A DNA stretch of 64,000 bases, from NCBI RefSeq assembly GCF_020382885.2, contig NC_058496.1, positions 10,149,501 to 10,213,500 of the forward strand, given 5' to 3'. The notes below the pieces were generated by a model. That model worked only from the letters and a program-made list of their open reading frames with translations, had not been told where the DNA came from and did not search any database. This document shows positions 39,887 through 64,000 of this stretch, piece after piece (within the stretch, counting starts at the first letter, position 1; each line of letters opens with the position of its first letter). The stretch comes from Scatophagus argus (lineage: Eukaryota > Chordata > Actinopteri > Scatophagidae). A program made the translations under genes and the position numbers.

Positions 39887-41942
39887 GCAGGTCACGTTCT
39901 GGTACAAACTCAGCGCTCAGGCACTTGCCTCTGAGATGAAAACAGAAAGATTCCTGTCCTGTTCTGTATTTGTTACTTGTTATCCATCTCTTCCCAAAGC
40001 GTTCATGTAAAGTGGAATTCATTTCATATTAGGCCAAGATAAAAAAAGCTTTCATTTTCCCTCAATCAGAACGCACCTTGTACAACAACAGTTCCTTTTG
40101 ATCACTGTAAGTGTTTGGCTGAGCCCACATTTGTTGCCAGTGCCAAACCATCTGCCACAAAGCAACACTGACTCATCAGGCCCACCTACGCTCTTATGAG
40201 AATCCAGAATCCTCCTTTTTCCTTTTTCATCTAATCACCATGTACTGTGCCTTTACAGGGGCTCCGCAATCAGACAGACCTGAGCGTGTGGTTGCAGAAC
40301 TGTAACAGCAAAAGAGAATACATTATGCAGATTTTTGTCAAAGTGTAATTCATGGAAAAGAGTTAGGCTCTATTTCTCTATCTCTATTCTGTTCTATTGT
40401 GAAAGCACACACATGCACGTGCATGAACACACACACACAGTCTCTCCCTCTCTCTTTCAGTCCTGGAACGCGTCAGCAGTTGATAATTTACACAAAGAGG
40501 CGTCAACAGTGTTTGCTCTGGTCCTGAGCTGCCAGGGACAGATCCAGTGTCCAGAGGATAAACTAGATGCTCCAGCCTGCTGGTGTCCATTACTCATGAT
40601 CACACTGATACAGCTGATCCCTCAGTCCAACCCTTTACATCTCTCTCTTTCTCAATTTAGCTCTCTCTGCTCCTTGTTTCACACCTGTAGCTCCGTGCAA
40701 ACACAGACAGAAAGTACAGATTGTTCTTTAAAGGGGGAACTCAGAAGGATTTTGCACATCAAAGTCTGTTTGCAGGTCTTAGGAAGCATTACAGCATACA
40801 TGGAAGATGTTGTATAAAGCCTTTCTGGAGGTGTGGAGTAAGAAAGAGGTGAGCTTTTCAAGCCACTGTAGCTCGCTCCTCGTCGCTGCTTGAGGCTACA
40901 TTACACACCTGATTGTTCAACATTTCTGGGTGCTGGGTGGAAGAAGTGGGTGATGCAGGCGCTTGGTTTTGACAAGAGAGAAGACTGTGTGGAATAAAAA
41001 GAGACAAAATGTAAGATTCAAGTGTACTGGTATATACAAGGAATGGACTTTTTAAATGAATCACAGAAATGTTTCCGGTTACTAATTTAGGTCAGAAAAG
41101 AACTCGTTTTGTTTTGTTAGAAAGAAAAACTGCATCCATCTTGTCTGAGATGTCTGAGAAGAGCAGGCCTCTTACATCCACACTTTGGTGTTTGACATGA
41201 CATCTTGCACAGTGTTCAAGAGGTTCCCATCAGCCATTCATAAAAATAAAAGGTGCGTCACTAAATTACAGTGAGTGTCTTGCACGCATGTTTCCTTTAG
41301 TCTGTCTTCTGTTTGTTTCTCTGTACACAGAGAGTCAGAGAGAAGGTCATGGCTGTGGCAAAGGGAGGGAAACAGGAACTGATCTTCATACATGTGAGAA
41401 TGAAAGTAGAAATCCCAGTTTGGCATCAAAGCGCTTCACAATGCTTTCCTGTCTTTCTGTTGAGCCTTTTTTCTCCGTGGCTGACGTGTGTAGACACTTT
41501 AGAAGTCCTTATGGCATGAAAATCCTTCGGCATGCATAGGCACAAACCTCCAAAGGCCTCCGAAAACACTTGAGACAGGATCAAACTTCTGCTAGTTCAA
41601 ACAAGGAAGGGGTGTTGGTGGAGTGGGGGGGGTTGTGGTTTAAATTCAGAATAAATGGATATCACCCGTGGTTCTCAGACACTGCACAATCTTCTTTAAA
41701 AGCTGATTTTTCTCTCTGTGAAAGAGGAATTCGCTCTGACTGCAGTGTTACCCTCCTAATAAAACACCAAGGCTAGGGTGACACCAGCAGCCTGGGACTG
41801 AAGTGACCAGTTTGCTCATTAAACCACACACACATACACACTTTCATGTACACTCTGTGAACTCTGAGTGGCATGTCTGCAATCAATTCCTCTCTAAGCC
41901 CCCGCAGGTCATCTCTGTAACATTAGCACTTCTCTCTTCCTA

Positions 41943-42047
<105 letters not shown>

Positions 42048-43700
42048 AACACAAAAAAGGCCATAAAGTTATCTGTGGTGAGTGACAGAGCTGTATGGCC
42101 AAACAACCCGCAGGCTCAACGTGAGCTTACATTCACTTTGCTTTCGTTATTATCTAATCAGCTCGTAGAAAACCTGCAGACACGGACCAGGACACAGCTG
42201 CTGCTCATTATTTAACAGATGCCATGACATTTTACTGTAATATGATTTACTGTGCTGACAAGAAGTCACCGAAGACTATGTACTGTACTTACAACGGGGA
42301 TATTTTGGGTTGAACACTTACACTCACGTGATATTGCTTTACTGAGAGAGAGAGAGAAACTCCCACTTTTACATAAACAATCTGGTCACAAGATCAATTT
42401 GATAGCTGGGGCTCTTGATCACACCACATGATCTTCATCTGCAGACGGCTGATCATTTATCAAATCTATTTATCTATGAGCAATGAAAGGATTCTATAAA
42501 GGGCTCAGAAAACTTACTTACTTACAAAGCTGTGACAGCTGGGAAAACTGACTGCTGAAGACAATGTGACTGATAGTTATAACTCTGTCTCATTAGGTCA
42601 TATGAGGACAGCAGCGCAAGGCCTCCATTGCACGTTACCATGCGGAGTGTGTGGGTGCAGGTAAGGACTGATGTCACAGTTGAGACACAATCTGGATAAG
42701 AGCGTCACTTTGATGGCTGGTAATATCAGTGAAACAACTGACAGAGCTGCTGAGCTTCCAGGTGGTGGCATTTTTATAAGCAGAATATTTTCCTTCCTTC
42801 TCAGTGAAAACAACAAAATAAATGTCATATGACTGAAGACGTGACAGGCTCTCGGTTTTGTCACTCGTACAAGAGTCACATTCAGGGTTATTAACTCTCG
42901 AGTATATACCAATTTAATTTATTCAGATCTTAAATGGGTTTATAGGGCTGCAACATTCAACATGCAAATGCTACAAGATAAATATTTTAAGACATGTACA
43001 TCCAGTACATCTGGGCATTAGTGCCACAGCTCATTTCAAGTTGTCCATTATGAGCTCAAGTGCTTCACAAGTGGAAACTCTGGTCGGCTAATGGTGTTAG
43101 ATGAAAGGTCGGACGATCACCAAAGTAATCAGGAGTGAAACACTGGGGACCATGAAGGTCCGGGTGCCAAAAAATCATGGCTATCTAAACTTTGAAGTGT
43201 TATTTCTTTCTAGAACAGTCCTCAGCACGGCTGTTTTGCCCTACAAGTCCTTTAACTGAAGCAAATTCAACTCAAGACCCCTTCGTCACACACTGCAACA
43301 ATCACAGATGTGACAGTGATTTTCAAATGGCTGTATTTTAGTCATTTTTTAGTCAAGGTCTGGGGAAGCTGTTGGGAAATTGTCCAGTATTTCACAAGGA
43401 GAAAGAAGCAAAGAGCTGGAGAAAAAAATGGCAGACATGCAGAAAAATTGGTATGTTGACATGTGAGGCACTTACGCAAGCACACACATTAAATTAGCTC
43501 TAAGTATGAAGAGGAAGAAACACGTTCACTGGAACCGAAAGGTAATTCAGCAAAATGTTCATGCGTTGAGGTCACACAGAGAAACAGAGAGAGAAGGAGG
43601 TGCGAGCCTCAAGCACAGCAGGAAAAGCAATTAGTCTGATCACTTTCTCCATGCCTTCCAAAGCTCTTTACCTCATACTCAAGTAATTTACTGATCTGTA

Positions 43701-43718
43701 TACACACACACACACACA
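43701..43718. repeat. (AC)n microsatellite
   Basis: Short AC run in the gene-free interval. Confidence 0.9.
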
Positions 43719-43835
43719 AATGAATGCATGTGCAGTTGCCTGTCTAACTTGCCCAATGAGTGCAGGACGTAGCCAGATCATGTTGCTTTTTAACACCATA
43801 TACAATTGCAACACTAGTCAAGTGTCAGAACAAAT

Positions 43836-43858
43836 TGTGTGTGTGTGTGTGTGTTTGT
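43836..43858. repeat. (TG)n microsatellite
   Basis: Short TG run, 120 bp from an AC run and in opposite dinucleotide sense. Confidence 0.9.
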
Positions 43859-44021
43859 GCATTTGTGCTTTTTTGTCTGTGGATGTTGTTTATGTGTTTG
43901 TCCACACAGTTAACCCTTATAAAAGCAGGCATGTTGACTGAAAACAACCTCCCATTTAGTAACAGACTGACATCCAGTTGGACAGAAGGGTTACGCAAGT
44001 AAAGGTACTCTCTGACTGGAT

Positions 44022-44026
44022 GCACA

Positions 44027-44074
<48 letters not shown>

Positions 44075-44081
44075 CACACAC
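44022..44081. repeat. (CA)n microsatellite
   Basis: About 60 bp of CA with two single-base interruptions. Confidence 0.95.
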
Positions 44082-44250
44082 AGTGGAAGGTATCATAAAT
44101 AAGCATGTCTAATTCAAAGAACCAGCAGGAGGGAAGCTCGGAGTTCCTCCATCCACGAATGCAAAACTGACCTCTCAGTTTACAGGGATCATGTCTCATA
44201 ACATTTCCAAATAAGCTGTTAGCTCCTCAGAAGAGGTCAAAGGTCATGTC

Positions 44251-44290
44251 TTTCCTTCCTTCTTTCTTTCTTTCTTTCTTTCTTTCTTTC
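44251..44290. repeat. (TTTC)n microsatellite
   Basis: About ten TTTC/TTCC units. Confidence 0.95.
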
Positions 44291-46256
44291 CAATTTTCCC
44301 TCTTGTCTGTTTCGACTATTCCTCATTAGACCCGTCAAGTAAAAAAAAATACATTTAAACTCAATTTTTAATATGAACACGAAAGTTCAAACTTCACAGA
44401 TGTTTAGGCCAGTTCTCGAAGAGACTTCTCCTCCTGATGTAAGAGACGATTTAAGGGACACCTTCTGACTCTGAGGGAAGGTGCCAAAAGGAACCACATC
44501 CACTATTAAAATAATGATAATAATATAATAACAATAATAAAAACAGTAATTATGATATATAAATGCAAGGCCCACTCGCTAGTTCTTTCCAGAGCTTTAT
44601 GCTGTACCTCGAGATCTCTTTCAAGGGATCCAGTTTAAACTTCTTGGCTTGTCCCACATGACCTCATCACATGACCTTGTGATGACCATCACATGGTTTT
44701 CAGGCAACTGAGTGTGTGCTACTTTATACTTTTGCTTGGCTGGAGCAGAGTACTACTGTGACTGTAATACATGAGTTGTATGCCCAGCTGTTAGCTGAGG
44801 TCACGTGATGAGATCCGAGCCATTTCAACTGATTAAACTCTACTCATTAAGAAAGACCACGAGATGTAGTTGAAAGGTCTGGAAAAAGTTAGTTGGGGGA
44901 TTTGAAGTTAAGATTATTATTATTGTTATTATTATTTATTGTTATCCAAGGTTTTCTTTTGTTTCTCTTTCAAACATGCTTTCTCACTATATGTTTTTAA
45001 GGGGAAAAAAAAGACCAAAGTCAAAATATTTCCCTCACAAAGGACAGCAAAAGAATCTTCATTTCAAAGAAAGATTAGAGGCTATTTTAGAGTTGACCTA
45101 AATTTTTCCATCTCTTTGACATTTTCATTCTGTACCCTGTCTGGAAAACCCCTCTTTTACATCCCCTCTGTTTTGTCTGATTTGTTATGCCAACCAGCTG
45201 AAGGCCGATGATGAAGACAGGAAATTGTACCACTCTTCATTAAGGAGAACGGTTACTATTTATGTTGAGATGACAACTCTGCCTCTGCACCCATGGGAGA
45301 GACCATCCCCAATATCTGCACTCAATAATGGATTCAGGTTTCTATTTTTACTCCCTCTCACTCCATCTTTCTCTCTTTTCTTTCCTCTCTCACTGTCACT
45401 CGCCCGGCTCTCATCATAATTATAGCTGTTGGCTATCATAAAAAGGCTGTTACAGAAATAACCAAGGCCTTGGTAGATAGACAGTCATTTGAGAGAGGGA
45501 GATGCATACAGGCCTAACTCTAACCATCTAGCTATAGCAGGGAATACACAGATGTTTCTGTACTTCAGGAGCTGAGATATGGAAAGCAAATTAAATGCTG
45601 CTTTCAAGTTGAAAGGTTTTAGGGTGAGTTCACATTCAACAAGTAAAAACTTACACATGGTGGGTATTTTAAAGGATGATTCCACTATTTTTGGCCCCAT
45701 TCAGGGTGATTATTACGTGGGAAAATAAGTAAACCTACTGAAAGCAAAAGCTCTGCAACAGTGTGCATTTTGACTGCTGGGGATAGCTTACTGTTAGTAT
45801 TAGACTGAGTATATTTACTTTTTAAACAGGTATTCTCTGCTTCACTGTCCTCTGTCAAAACGTAGCATTTGAAACTGTTTTCTTGTTTGGTGAATTCAGT
45901 ATTTTTCTGTACTTGTATGATTCTTGCAGTTTTGGGGTTGTATCTTCATGGATAAATGCACTGTCACTGTCATGTCATGTAATATAATGTAATGGTTTTA
46001 GGCTAGAGGGAGGGACGAATTGTGAAAAACAAATGTTTTGGTTAAAGTTATCCCAGTCTCCTTGTTAGATTTGTTTCTCGTTATGATCATAAGGGCCTCG
46101 TGGCAGCCAGCAACTTCCAGTACAGTCCAGTATTTCAGGCTAATAAAATCGATTAATGACCAACAGTGTCCTCTACTGGTATGAATCAGTATCTACAGGG
46201 CACGGGCTAGACGTTTTAAATAAAGTTTGCTTTGTTTACACATTCACCTAAACATG

Positions 46257-46270
46257 GCCGCCCTAGCAAC
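46257..46270. promoter_or_regulatory. RFX-type X-box upstream of ccdc112
   Basis: GCCGCC-CT-AGCAAC fits the X-box consensus RYYNYY-N1-3-RRNRAC. It lies about 370 bp before the ccdc112 start codon. RFX factors drive ciliary and centriolar genes, which suits this gene's suspected role. Confidence 0.4.
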
Positions 46271-46640
46271 CACACTAAGCGACGCTAAACATTTATCGGT
46301 AGCCTTCAAAGTTGTTTTTTTAACTGCATTTGTTCTAAAACTGACATGCTGTTTGTCAGTCGGCAAGATCTTAAGTGTCTCAAGTGTTTAACATTTTCAT
46401 GGAACACATTAGATAGGAAGTCCAGTTGGACGACTGATTAGCTAGCTAATCGATGCTAGCTAACGTTATCCAAGTTATGGGAGAGGGAATCCGGTTGCTT
46501 ACTGTATGGTTTTGTTTTGTATACGCTCGCCACAGACGTACAGTTGCCAATGAATACTAGTCATTAATTGGTGTAAATATGATGTAGTTTTGCCTAGTGT
46601 TTTGCACGAGTACTATTGACGTCTAGCCACCTGTCCGAAA

Positions 46641-49600
46641 ATGGATGCCTTTGATGTTACTTGGTTAGCAGTGGCGCAGTGGTTCTCCATAGGCGAAGGA
46701 CATTGTGTTCTATTATCGGACGGAGCGTTAAAGGTGAAGTTTATAGTTGCGATTAATGTTATATGTTGCACTGTAACTAGCTTTTGTTTTGTGCTTTCAC
46801 GAAATGAATTTGAGCAGGGAGAGGGAGACTCCAGTGTCCAGCAGCCCTCCACACTCACCAGTGACGGTGTGGACCACAGGCTGACCCGACAGAAAACTGC
46901 ACAGTTTCTCAGAGAAGCAGATAAGAACAGGAGACAGTAAGCATGCAGGATTAATGTATTGGATTGCATAATGTTTCAGGATGTTTGTTTTGTTTTGTGC
47001 CAGTCTTTGTATGTTGTTTTTTTTTCTTTTATAGTAATTCTCAATCATGGGTTCCATAGTAGCAAGAACACATTTCTTTCAGTACTGTGAATGAGACAAT
47101 AAACAACCCATGTAATACTTTACCTTTCAAGTTTAACATTATAATAACCTGAAATAGAAAAGTAACATTTCTTATTTGTGCTGCGTTAATGTCAGTAACC
47201 ACAAATCCAGTTCAGTTCATGAACTTTGTGAAGAGTTAATATCAGTGTGTCTTCTCTGGTCTGGGATGTAATATGCACATTTAACTTTTCTCTTCTTTCT
47301 ACTGAGGATTGAAAAATTGGAGAAAGAGAGGACACTGAGTGTTCAGTGCAGGAAGAACGGCTGGACAGATGTGTCTGGGGAACTGGAAGACTATGAGAAA
47401 GAGCTGGAGGAAGAAAGAAATACTGAGAGTAGGTGTTTCTTTTAGGTGTGTGACAGGTCCTCTGAAACAGCATTATTATCATGGGGTGTACAGTATGGTA
47501 CTCTCCTTTTGCCTGTGACACTGACTACTCACTGGAAAGGAAACAACCACCTTCAAGGTGCTATTCATGATGTTGACTGTATTTTTTCTTTAGAGATGAA
47601 TCTTCAAAAGCAGCTGGTGAAGATTCATAATGGTGTGAAGAAATTTCAGAGACAGCTAATAGATGTGAAGCCAACACCTGAGTGTAAGTCTTGTGTTTAG
47701 CAGTGTTACTCCACAGTACCTTCATACAATTTTGTTGAATAGTTTATTTGACAGTTTTATAAACATTCAGTAATTTCTTGTTCTTTACCTGTGCCATTTA
47801 TACCAAAATACGCTATTATTAAGTGGCGCAATGCTCAAGAAATGTACGGTGATTATAATATCAGAAGAGTACGAATGAAAATAAGATTATATTGTGCCAG
47901 ATTGTTAATGTGTGCATTTCACCTATTTCCGTTTTCAGTGATTGAAAGACTGAAGGAAATAATGTCCGAGGTGGAAATCTCAATCAACGCCCTAAAGGAG
48001 GAACAGCGATCATGGTAATGGAATGCAATTAACAACATTAGACCAAGTTAGACATAGTAACCAGAAAAACTTAATTACATACATGGAAAGCACAATATTA
48101 TGAATATAAGAAGCAGACATGACACAATCCTGTACATATTTAGTCTAATAAATAGATAAAAGTAGAGTATTTTTAGACAAAGCAAACAAAACCTTAAGAA
48201 TATTAATAATACTGTACTACTGCACTGTAATGCTACTGATCAGTGTTTGGAATGAATAAACTTACAGTACTGTTATGACAAGCCATCCTTTGTGTTTCTT
48301 TCAGCTTTGAAGAACTTCTGAAGGAAGAGAAGACATGCAGACAGGAGGTCACTGCTCATGAGAAGAAGATAAAAAACTGGAGCCTTGTTGTTAAGTCAGA
48401 CCCCAAACTACCCACAGCTCCTGCTGTTAAGGTCTGTCTCTCCTATCATCTATTTCCTTTCTGTGTTTTGTCTGTTTTCCGTCACTTTCACAATGATAAC
48501 AAGAGCTTCTGCTTCGCTTCTGTTTCCAAACTTCACCTAACCTCGACGACTAGCGAATCCGTGCTACAGGAACACACTAATAAAGTAATGTAGCCAAGAA
48601 GATAGTTGTTCTGGCTGGACCAATTACTCCACATGTCTCTCCCTCGGATCACATGTGGTGAAAATAAAAATGGAGAAACTCATTATGACAAGTGCGGCTT
48701 AAGTTTACAGAGCATTTCAAGATTTAGAAAAAAGACTGCAATTTAGATCGAGGATCATGGTTGTGATTAAATAAATGTTATATTTATTGGCCAGTTTGTC
48801 CACTACTAAGTGTGATAAATAAATATCATAAGATATCACTGCTTTTGAACTCAGTGATGGATGGCAATCTTTCACAATTGCCGGGATACCATTAACATAA
48901 CTCATTCTGATCCATGCAACACTTCATTCACTCCATTATCTTTTCCATAAGGCCCAACCCCCCGATAGAGACCTCCCTGCAGAGGTAAGAGCACTGGAGA
49001 CTTTCCTGCAGAAGACAGGAGGCCTTTATGGTGGCTGGGACCAATATGACCACCAAGCCTTCCTTAAAGTAAGACATTATTGTTACTGTCATGTGGTCTC
49101 TTGTAATAACTTGTGTTGTAATGGAAATCCATGTTTCTTTGTCACCTTTGTCGTCCACTTGCAGTTTATTGCATACACAGGCACTGAGCAACGGTCTTTA
49201 GTGTTTTGCTTCTGGCAATTTCAGCAAATTCCAAGCCAAGTGTCAATTGCTGCAAGGTTCCTGTCTGACTTCCTCTAATTTGTTTGAATTATAGATCTGG
49301 ACAAAGCACAGTGGGCAACTTGCTTACAGGAAAGAGGCCAAACTGTACCTGTCCAGTAAAACAATGGAGGAGATAGAGCAGCATGAGGGTTGGCATCAAG
49401 AGCTCATCTATCTACAGGACAGAAAAAGAGAGGTACAGATCTCTGACAAAATATGTGTGAGCTCACTGGTGGAGGACTGATCGCCTGCTGATTTTCAATG
49501 AAAACCAAAATCAACAGCAAGAGCTGAAACACATCGAGTATTTTTGGAAGCTGTTATACTGTCTTTAACTTTTGTACAACTTCACTTCTTACCATAACCC

Positions 49601-51159
49601 AGGCTATTCAGCGATGGAAAGCCAGCAAACGTAAGGAACGCCAGATCAGGATACAGAGTCAGAAGGAAACAGAGGAGGCAGAAAGGAGGAAGAGGGAGGC
49701 CAAGACCCAAGCCCACCAACACAGGTCATTCAGAAACAGAATAGAATAAAAAATCAGAAAAAGGAGATGGACGATGGGATGAGACAAGATTGATTACATA
49801 ACCAAAAGAGGTGAAATTCACTCTGAAGTCACAAGATCCCACCGTATCTGATCAGCACCCAAACTATCTTCAGTAAAGCTGAATTAGGGGGCTGTATGTG
49901 CTTGTAGTCTCCATTTTTGTTACTTTGGTGTCAGGTTTGTTTTAGTATGATCTATCTTCATCTGTTTTAGGACTGAGGAGGAAAAGAGAGAGGTGGCACA
50001 GCGGCTGGAGGATTGGAGGGAAGAGAAGAGAAGGAACAAGGAACATGAAGAGGAGCAGAGACTGGCAGAGGAGATACAAAAGAGGAGACGAGCAAAGGTC
50101 CTTTTGTGCATGCATGTGTTGTGTCTGAAAAATTATTTCACTGCAGTTGTGGTTATTTATCATCAGAGATCGTTCTTCTGTGTTGGTAAGTACTTATTTG
50201 TGTGTTTGTAAGTATATAAAATCAGTACACATATGGAGCAAAGGCTGGCATAAATAGATGCGTCTCTGGTGCCCTCAGCAGATACTTACTTTTACGAATC
50301 AAAATGATTTTTGTCTGTCAGGAAGAGCGTCGCCGCCAGCTGGAAGTGAAGCTTACCATTGAGGAGCAACTTCAACTCAGGAAAGAGGAGGAGGAGGAAC
50401 AGGGGAGGAGGAGGAGAGAGGAGGAACAGAGGGAGATGGAGGAGAGGAGAAAACAGGCAGCAAAGGGCATCAAACGCTTTAATGAAAGGGTACGAATCAC
50501 AGAGACCAGCACAGTTTTGTAATGTGAGGATTTGATGTGATGGATTTTACCGTTTTTTCAGATGTTGGAATAATAACTAAAGCTTATGTTTGTGTATGGA
50601 GAAGTCATCCTACTGTGTAAAATACAAAGACTGTCTCTGCCTTTCTGCAGGATCTTCACAAGGTGGAGTCAAAGCTTCATGAGAAACAGCTGAAGGAAAA
50701 AGAGGAAGAGAAAAGACAAAAGAGAATTGCTGCTAGGTTGAAGGAAAAAGTAAGGGTTGTACAGTGAACAAGTCAGAGAGCTTGTGATCACAAGAAAAAA
50801 ACAAAAAACAATTTTAACACTGAATCTGAAAGTCTTAAATAAGCCCGGATGTGGATTCAGGAAAAGGTTGATGTTTATTTGTTTTTAATTCAGGTGGACA
50901 GTCATGTCAGCAGAGATCCCTTCAGGTTTATCCGTTCCACTAAAGGATGGGAGGAGCGAATGAAACACATTGGACCCTCAGGAGGAGGACCTGTAACACA
51001 GATGTTTCACAGGTCTGACTGCCCCTATTTATTAACCTCCACTAGATCAGGGTTTTTCTAAGGAATGTTTTGGATAATAATAGGTGATTGCTTGTTGAAT
51101 CACTGAAATCACTGTTGTTTTGCTGCAGAGCTGTTCCAACTTGGAGACAGGGCCTGTGA
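46641..51159 (+). CDS. ccdc112: ccdc112, coiled-coil domain protein 112
   Basis: Poorly characterised coiled-coil protein, linked to centriolar satellites in proximity studies as I recall. Exons are 46641-46733, 46818-46936, 47307-47428, 47594-47683, 47939-48014, 48305-48431, 48952-49068, 49295-49432, 49603-49724, 49971-50097, 50322-50489, 50651-50749, 50894-51012 and 51129-51159. They close in frame to 515 residues. The first two may instead be one exon, giving 543. Recognisable parts are LVKIHNGVKKFQRQLIDVKPTPE, a Myb/SANT-like stretch (GGWDQYDHQAFLKIW), long Glu/Arg/Lys coiled coils in exons 9-12, and the conserved end STKGWEERMKHIGPSGGGP then RAVPTWRQGL. The N-terminal exon does not match the human start as I remember it, so the start is less certain than the rest. 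The neighbours agree with human order. Confidence 0.93.
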
Positions 51160-62633
<11,474 letters not shown>

Positions 62634-63330
62634 CAGCAGTATGAGCCACAACTCTGTCCACAAACAGGTTCAGTAACAGTAGTCAGTCAAGGGCAACTGG
62701 ACTTTTGCTGTGTGTCTTGAAGACATTTGGCCACTCGTCCAAGAGGTCTCCTCATTTCAGGAATCAGGAAGGTTTTTTTTTTAAGATTCCAGTTCTACAC
62801 TAGTGTCTTCGGGGGAACTCATTTCCATCTGAAGTGGCTTTTCTCTTTAAGCAATACTGTATATGCCACACTTTTCTGCTGCCTTTTTATTAGTAGACTG
62901 CAGTAAATAACGATGTGCATTGTGGTTTATGGGAGTAAAATTATGTGCCAGTCAAAATTGGGTCACTGGAAGCTTCAAGGAATTCCAGATGCCTCAATTT
63001 TTACAAACATTTTAGATAATGATATTTTGGAGGCTTCTTGCTTCTTATCCTCATCAACATAGTCAACGACACAATGTGCTGTAAATCTTCAGAGCCAAGA
63101 ATGAACACTACTGACTCACTTCACATGGACATCAGAAACATTCTCAACGTAAACGTACAACGAAATTGTGTCTTTAACCGGTTTTGGAGTAAGTAGCAGC
63201 TTCAGTAGCTGAAGGTTTTTGATTTTATTTGCATTGGCTATGGGTTTGCTATCACTGAATATTATCTTATATATTAAGAAAATATAACAAAAGGCACTAT
63301 CCTCCCTGTAGAGGTTTTTTTTGTTTCTCT
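62634..63330 (+). other. pggt1b: pggt1b 3' UTR (end not identified)
   Basis: Non-coding sequence after the stop codon. I found no clear AATAAA on the plus strand before the window ends, so the transcript end is unknown. A dispersed repeat fragment lies at 62688-62775. Confidence 0.4.
62688..62775. repeat. degraded dispersed repeat fragment
   Basis: Contains GGGCAACTGGACTTTTGCTG, TTGAAGACATTTGGCCACTC and GTCCAAGAGGTCTCCTCATT. This resembles the frequent fish repeat with AACTGGACTTG and TCATCCAAGAAGCTTCTTCA. The family is not known to me. Confidence 0.45.
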
Positions 63331-64000
63331 GCCCATCTCCATCTGTATGCTGCTCTTCAACCTCCTTCAAAGCCTCAAGCTCTTCAGTCCCAAAGGTGAT
63401 ACCAGTCTGGCAGGTAAACTCTCCCATGTCTCTCACTGCAGCGTCCTTCACTTTCACTACTGCAGGCTTTGTTCGGTGATCAAGAGAGGTTTCAGTGATA
63501 ATAGAGATGCTAGGATGAAATTTATGCAAAAGTCAGCTAAGAGCCAACAACCAGCTCAAGGGCCAAATCTATCTATCCTAGAAAGAAGATAAAAAGAATT
63601 TGTTAAGCTACAGGTCTTATAATTCCAAACCACAGAAAATATAATTTATTGTTTTCCTGAGGCTAACAGAAAAATCAATTGGGCTTCTTAAGGGAATTTG
63701 GTAAGAAGGGGAAAATCCCTTCTTTCCTGCAAGGTACTAGCTGGCAGTTTTAGCTTCAGATCCCATCCCAACCTCCCCTGACCCCTGAACACTGAATTGA
63801 TCTGAGCTACCCTTCTGCGCCAGCTTTTGTACTCCCTGCAAGGCACCAGCCAGCCTGAAATCCATTGGAGAAAGATGAAATAGTGGTATGGACTTCTTTT
63901 GTAAAGCACTGCGAATTGACTCGTTGTTTTCAGAGCAGAGAGGATGCAGGGCAAAAAAAAAAAAAACAAAGAACAATGCACATGAGCAGAATGTGCCACT
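63331..64000. other. unassigned sequence at window end
   Basis: No known gene is recognised. The minus strand keeps an open frame from about 63529 to 63350 with balanced composition (for example KPAVVKVKDAAVRDMGEFTC). Further open stretches lie at 63688-63999. These could be decayed transposon coding sequence or chance. Confidence 0.3.

Noticed and set aside
40335-40817. 160-codon plus-strand ORF, the longest in the gene-free interval
   Set aside because: It is partly microsatellite-derived, has no domain or family resemblance, and I saw no convincing exon structure.

Overview
The window is nuclear DNA from a ray-finned fish, most likely a percomorph-type teleost. It holds six vertebrate genes with GT-AG introns, many of them only 80-300 bp. 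It also has abundant CA/TC/GATA-type microsatellites and small degraded remnants of typical fish transposons. I see no prokaryotic, phage or CRISPR content. I rebuilt all six coding sequences by hand from splice sites. The reading frame closes across every junction in each of them.

Layout. (1) 1-2583 (+): 3' two thirds of smad4, the common SMAD of TGF-beta/BMP signalling, with a probable 3' UTR to about 5.83 kb. (2) 5.83-8.75 kb: intergenic sequence between two convergent genes. (3) 8.76-17.57 kb (-): mex3c, a KH/RING RNA-binding ubiquitin ligase in five coding exons with a 3.35 kb 3' UTR. (4) 17.57-18.64 kb: shared promoter interval. (5) 18.64-22.87 kb (+): tmed7, a p24 cargo receptor. (6) 23.1-31.66 kb (+): fem1c, the CUL2 ligase receptor for C-terminal arginine degrons. 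(7) 31.66-46.25 kb: a 14.6 kb gene-free stretch with microsatellites, a Tc1-like remnant and a LINE/SINE-tail repeat. (8) 46.64-51.34 kb (+): ccdc112, a coiled-coil protein in about 14 exons. (9) 51.60-62.63 kb (+): pggt1b, the beta subunit of geranylgeranyltransferase I, in nine exons. (10) 62.6-64.0 kb: pggt1b 3' UTR and unassigned sequence.

The genes do not form a pathway. They are neighbours by descent. From memory of human maps, tmed7-fem1c-ccdc112-pggt1b matches the order on human 5q22, and smad4-mex3c matches 18q21. This window joins the two blocks at about 17.6-18.6 kb.

I found no convincing new biological system. The points most worth checking are: a mex3c coding region cut by introns around a 46-nt exon inside KH2; an out-of-frame upstream ORF ending just past the mex3c start codon; an 84-nt in-frame intron in ccdc112 that would encode a hydrophobic insert if retained; a smad4 linker about 37 residues shorter than the human one in the activation-domain region; an RFX-type X-box before ccdc112; and clusters of AGCTAAC/GCTAGC/TAACGTTA words near all five promoters, with one orphan cluster in the gene-free stretch.
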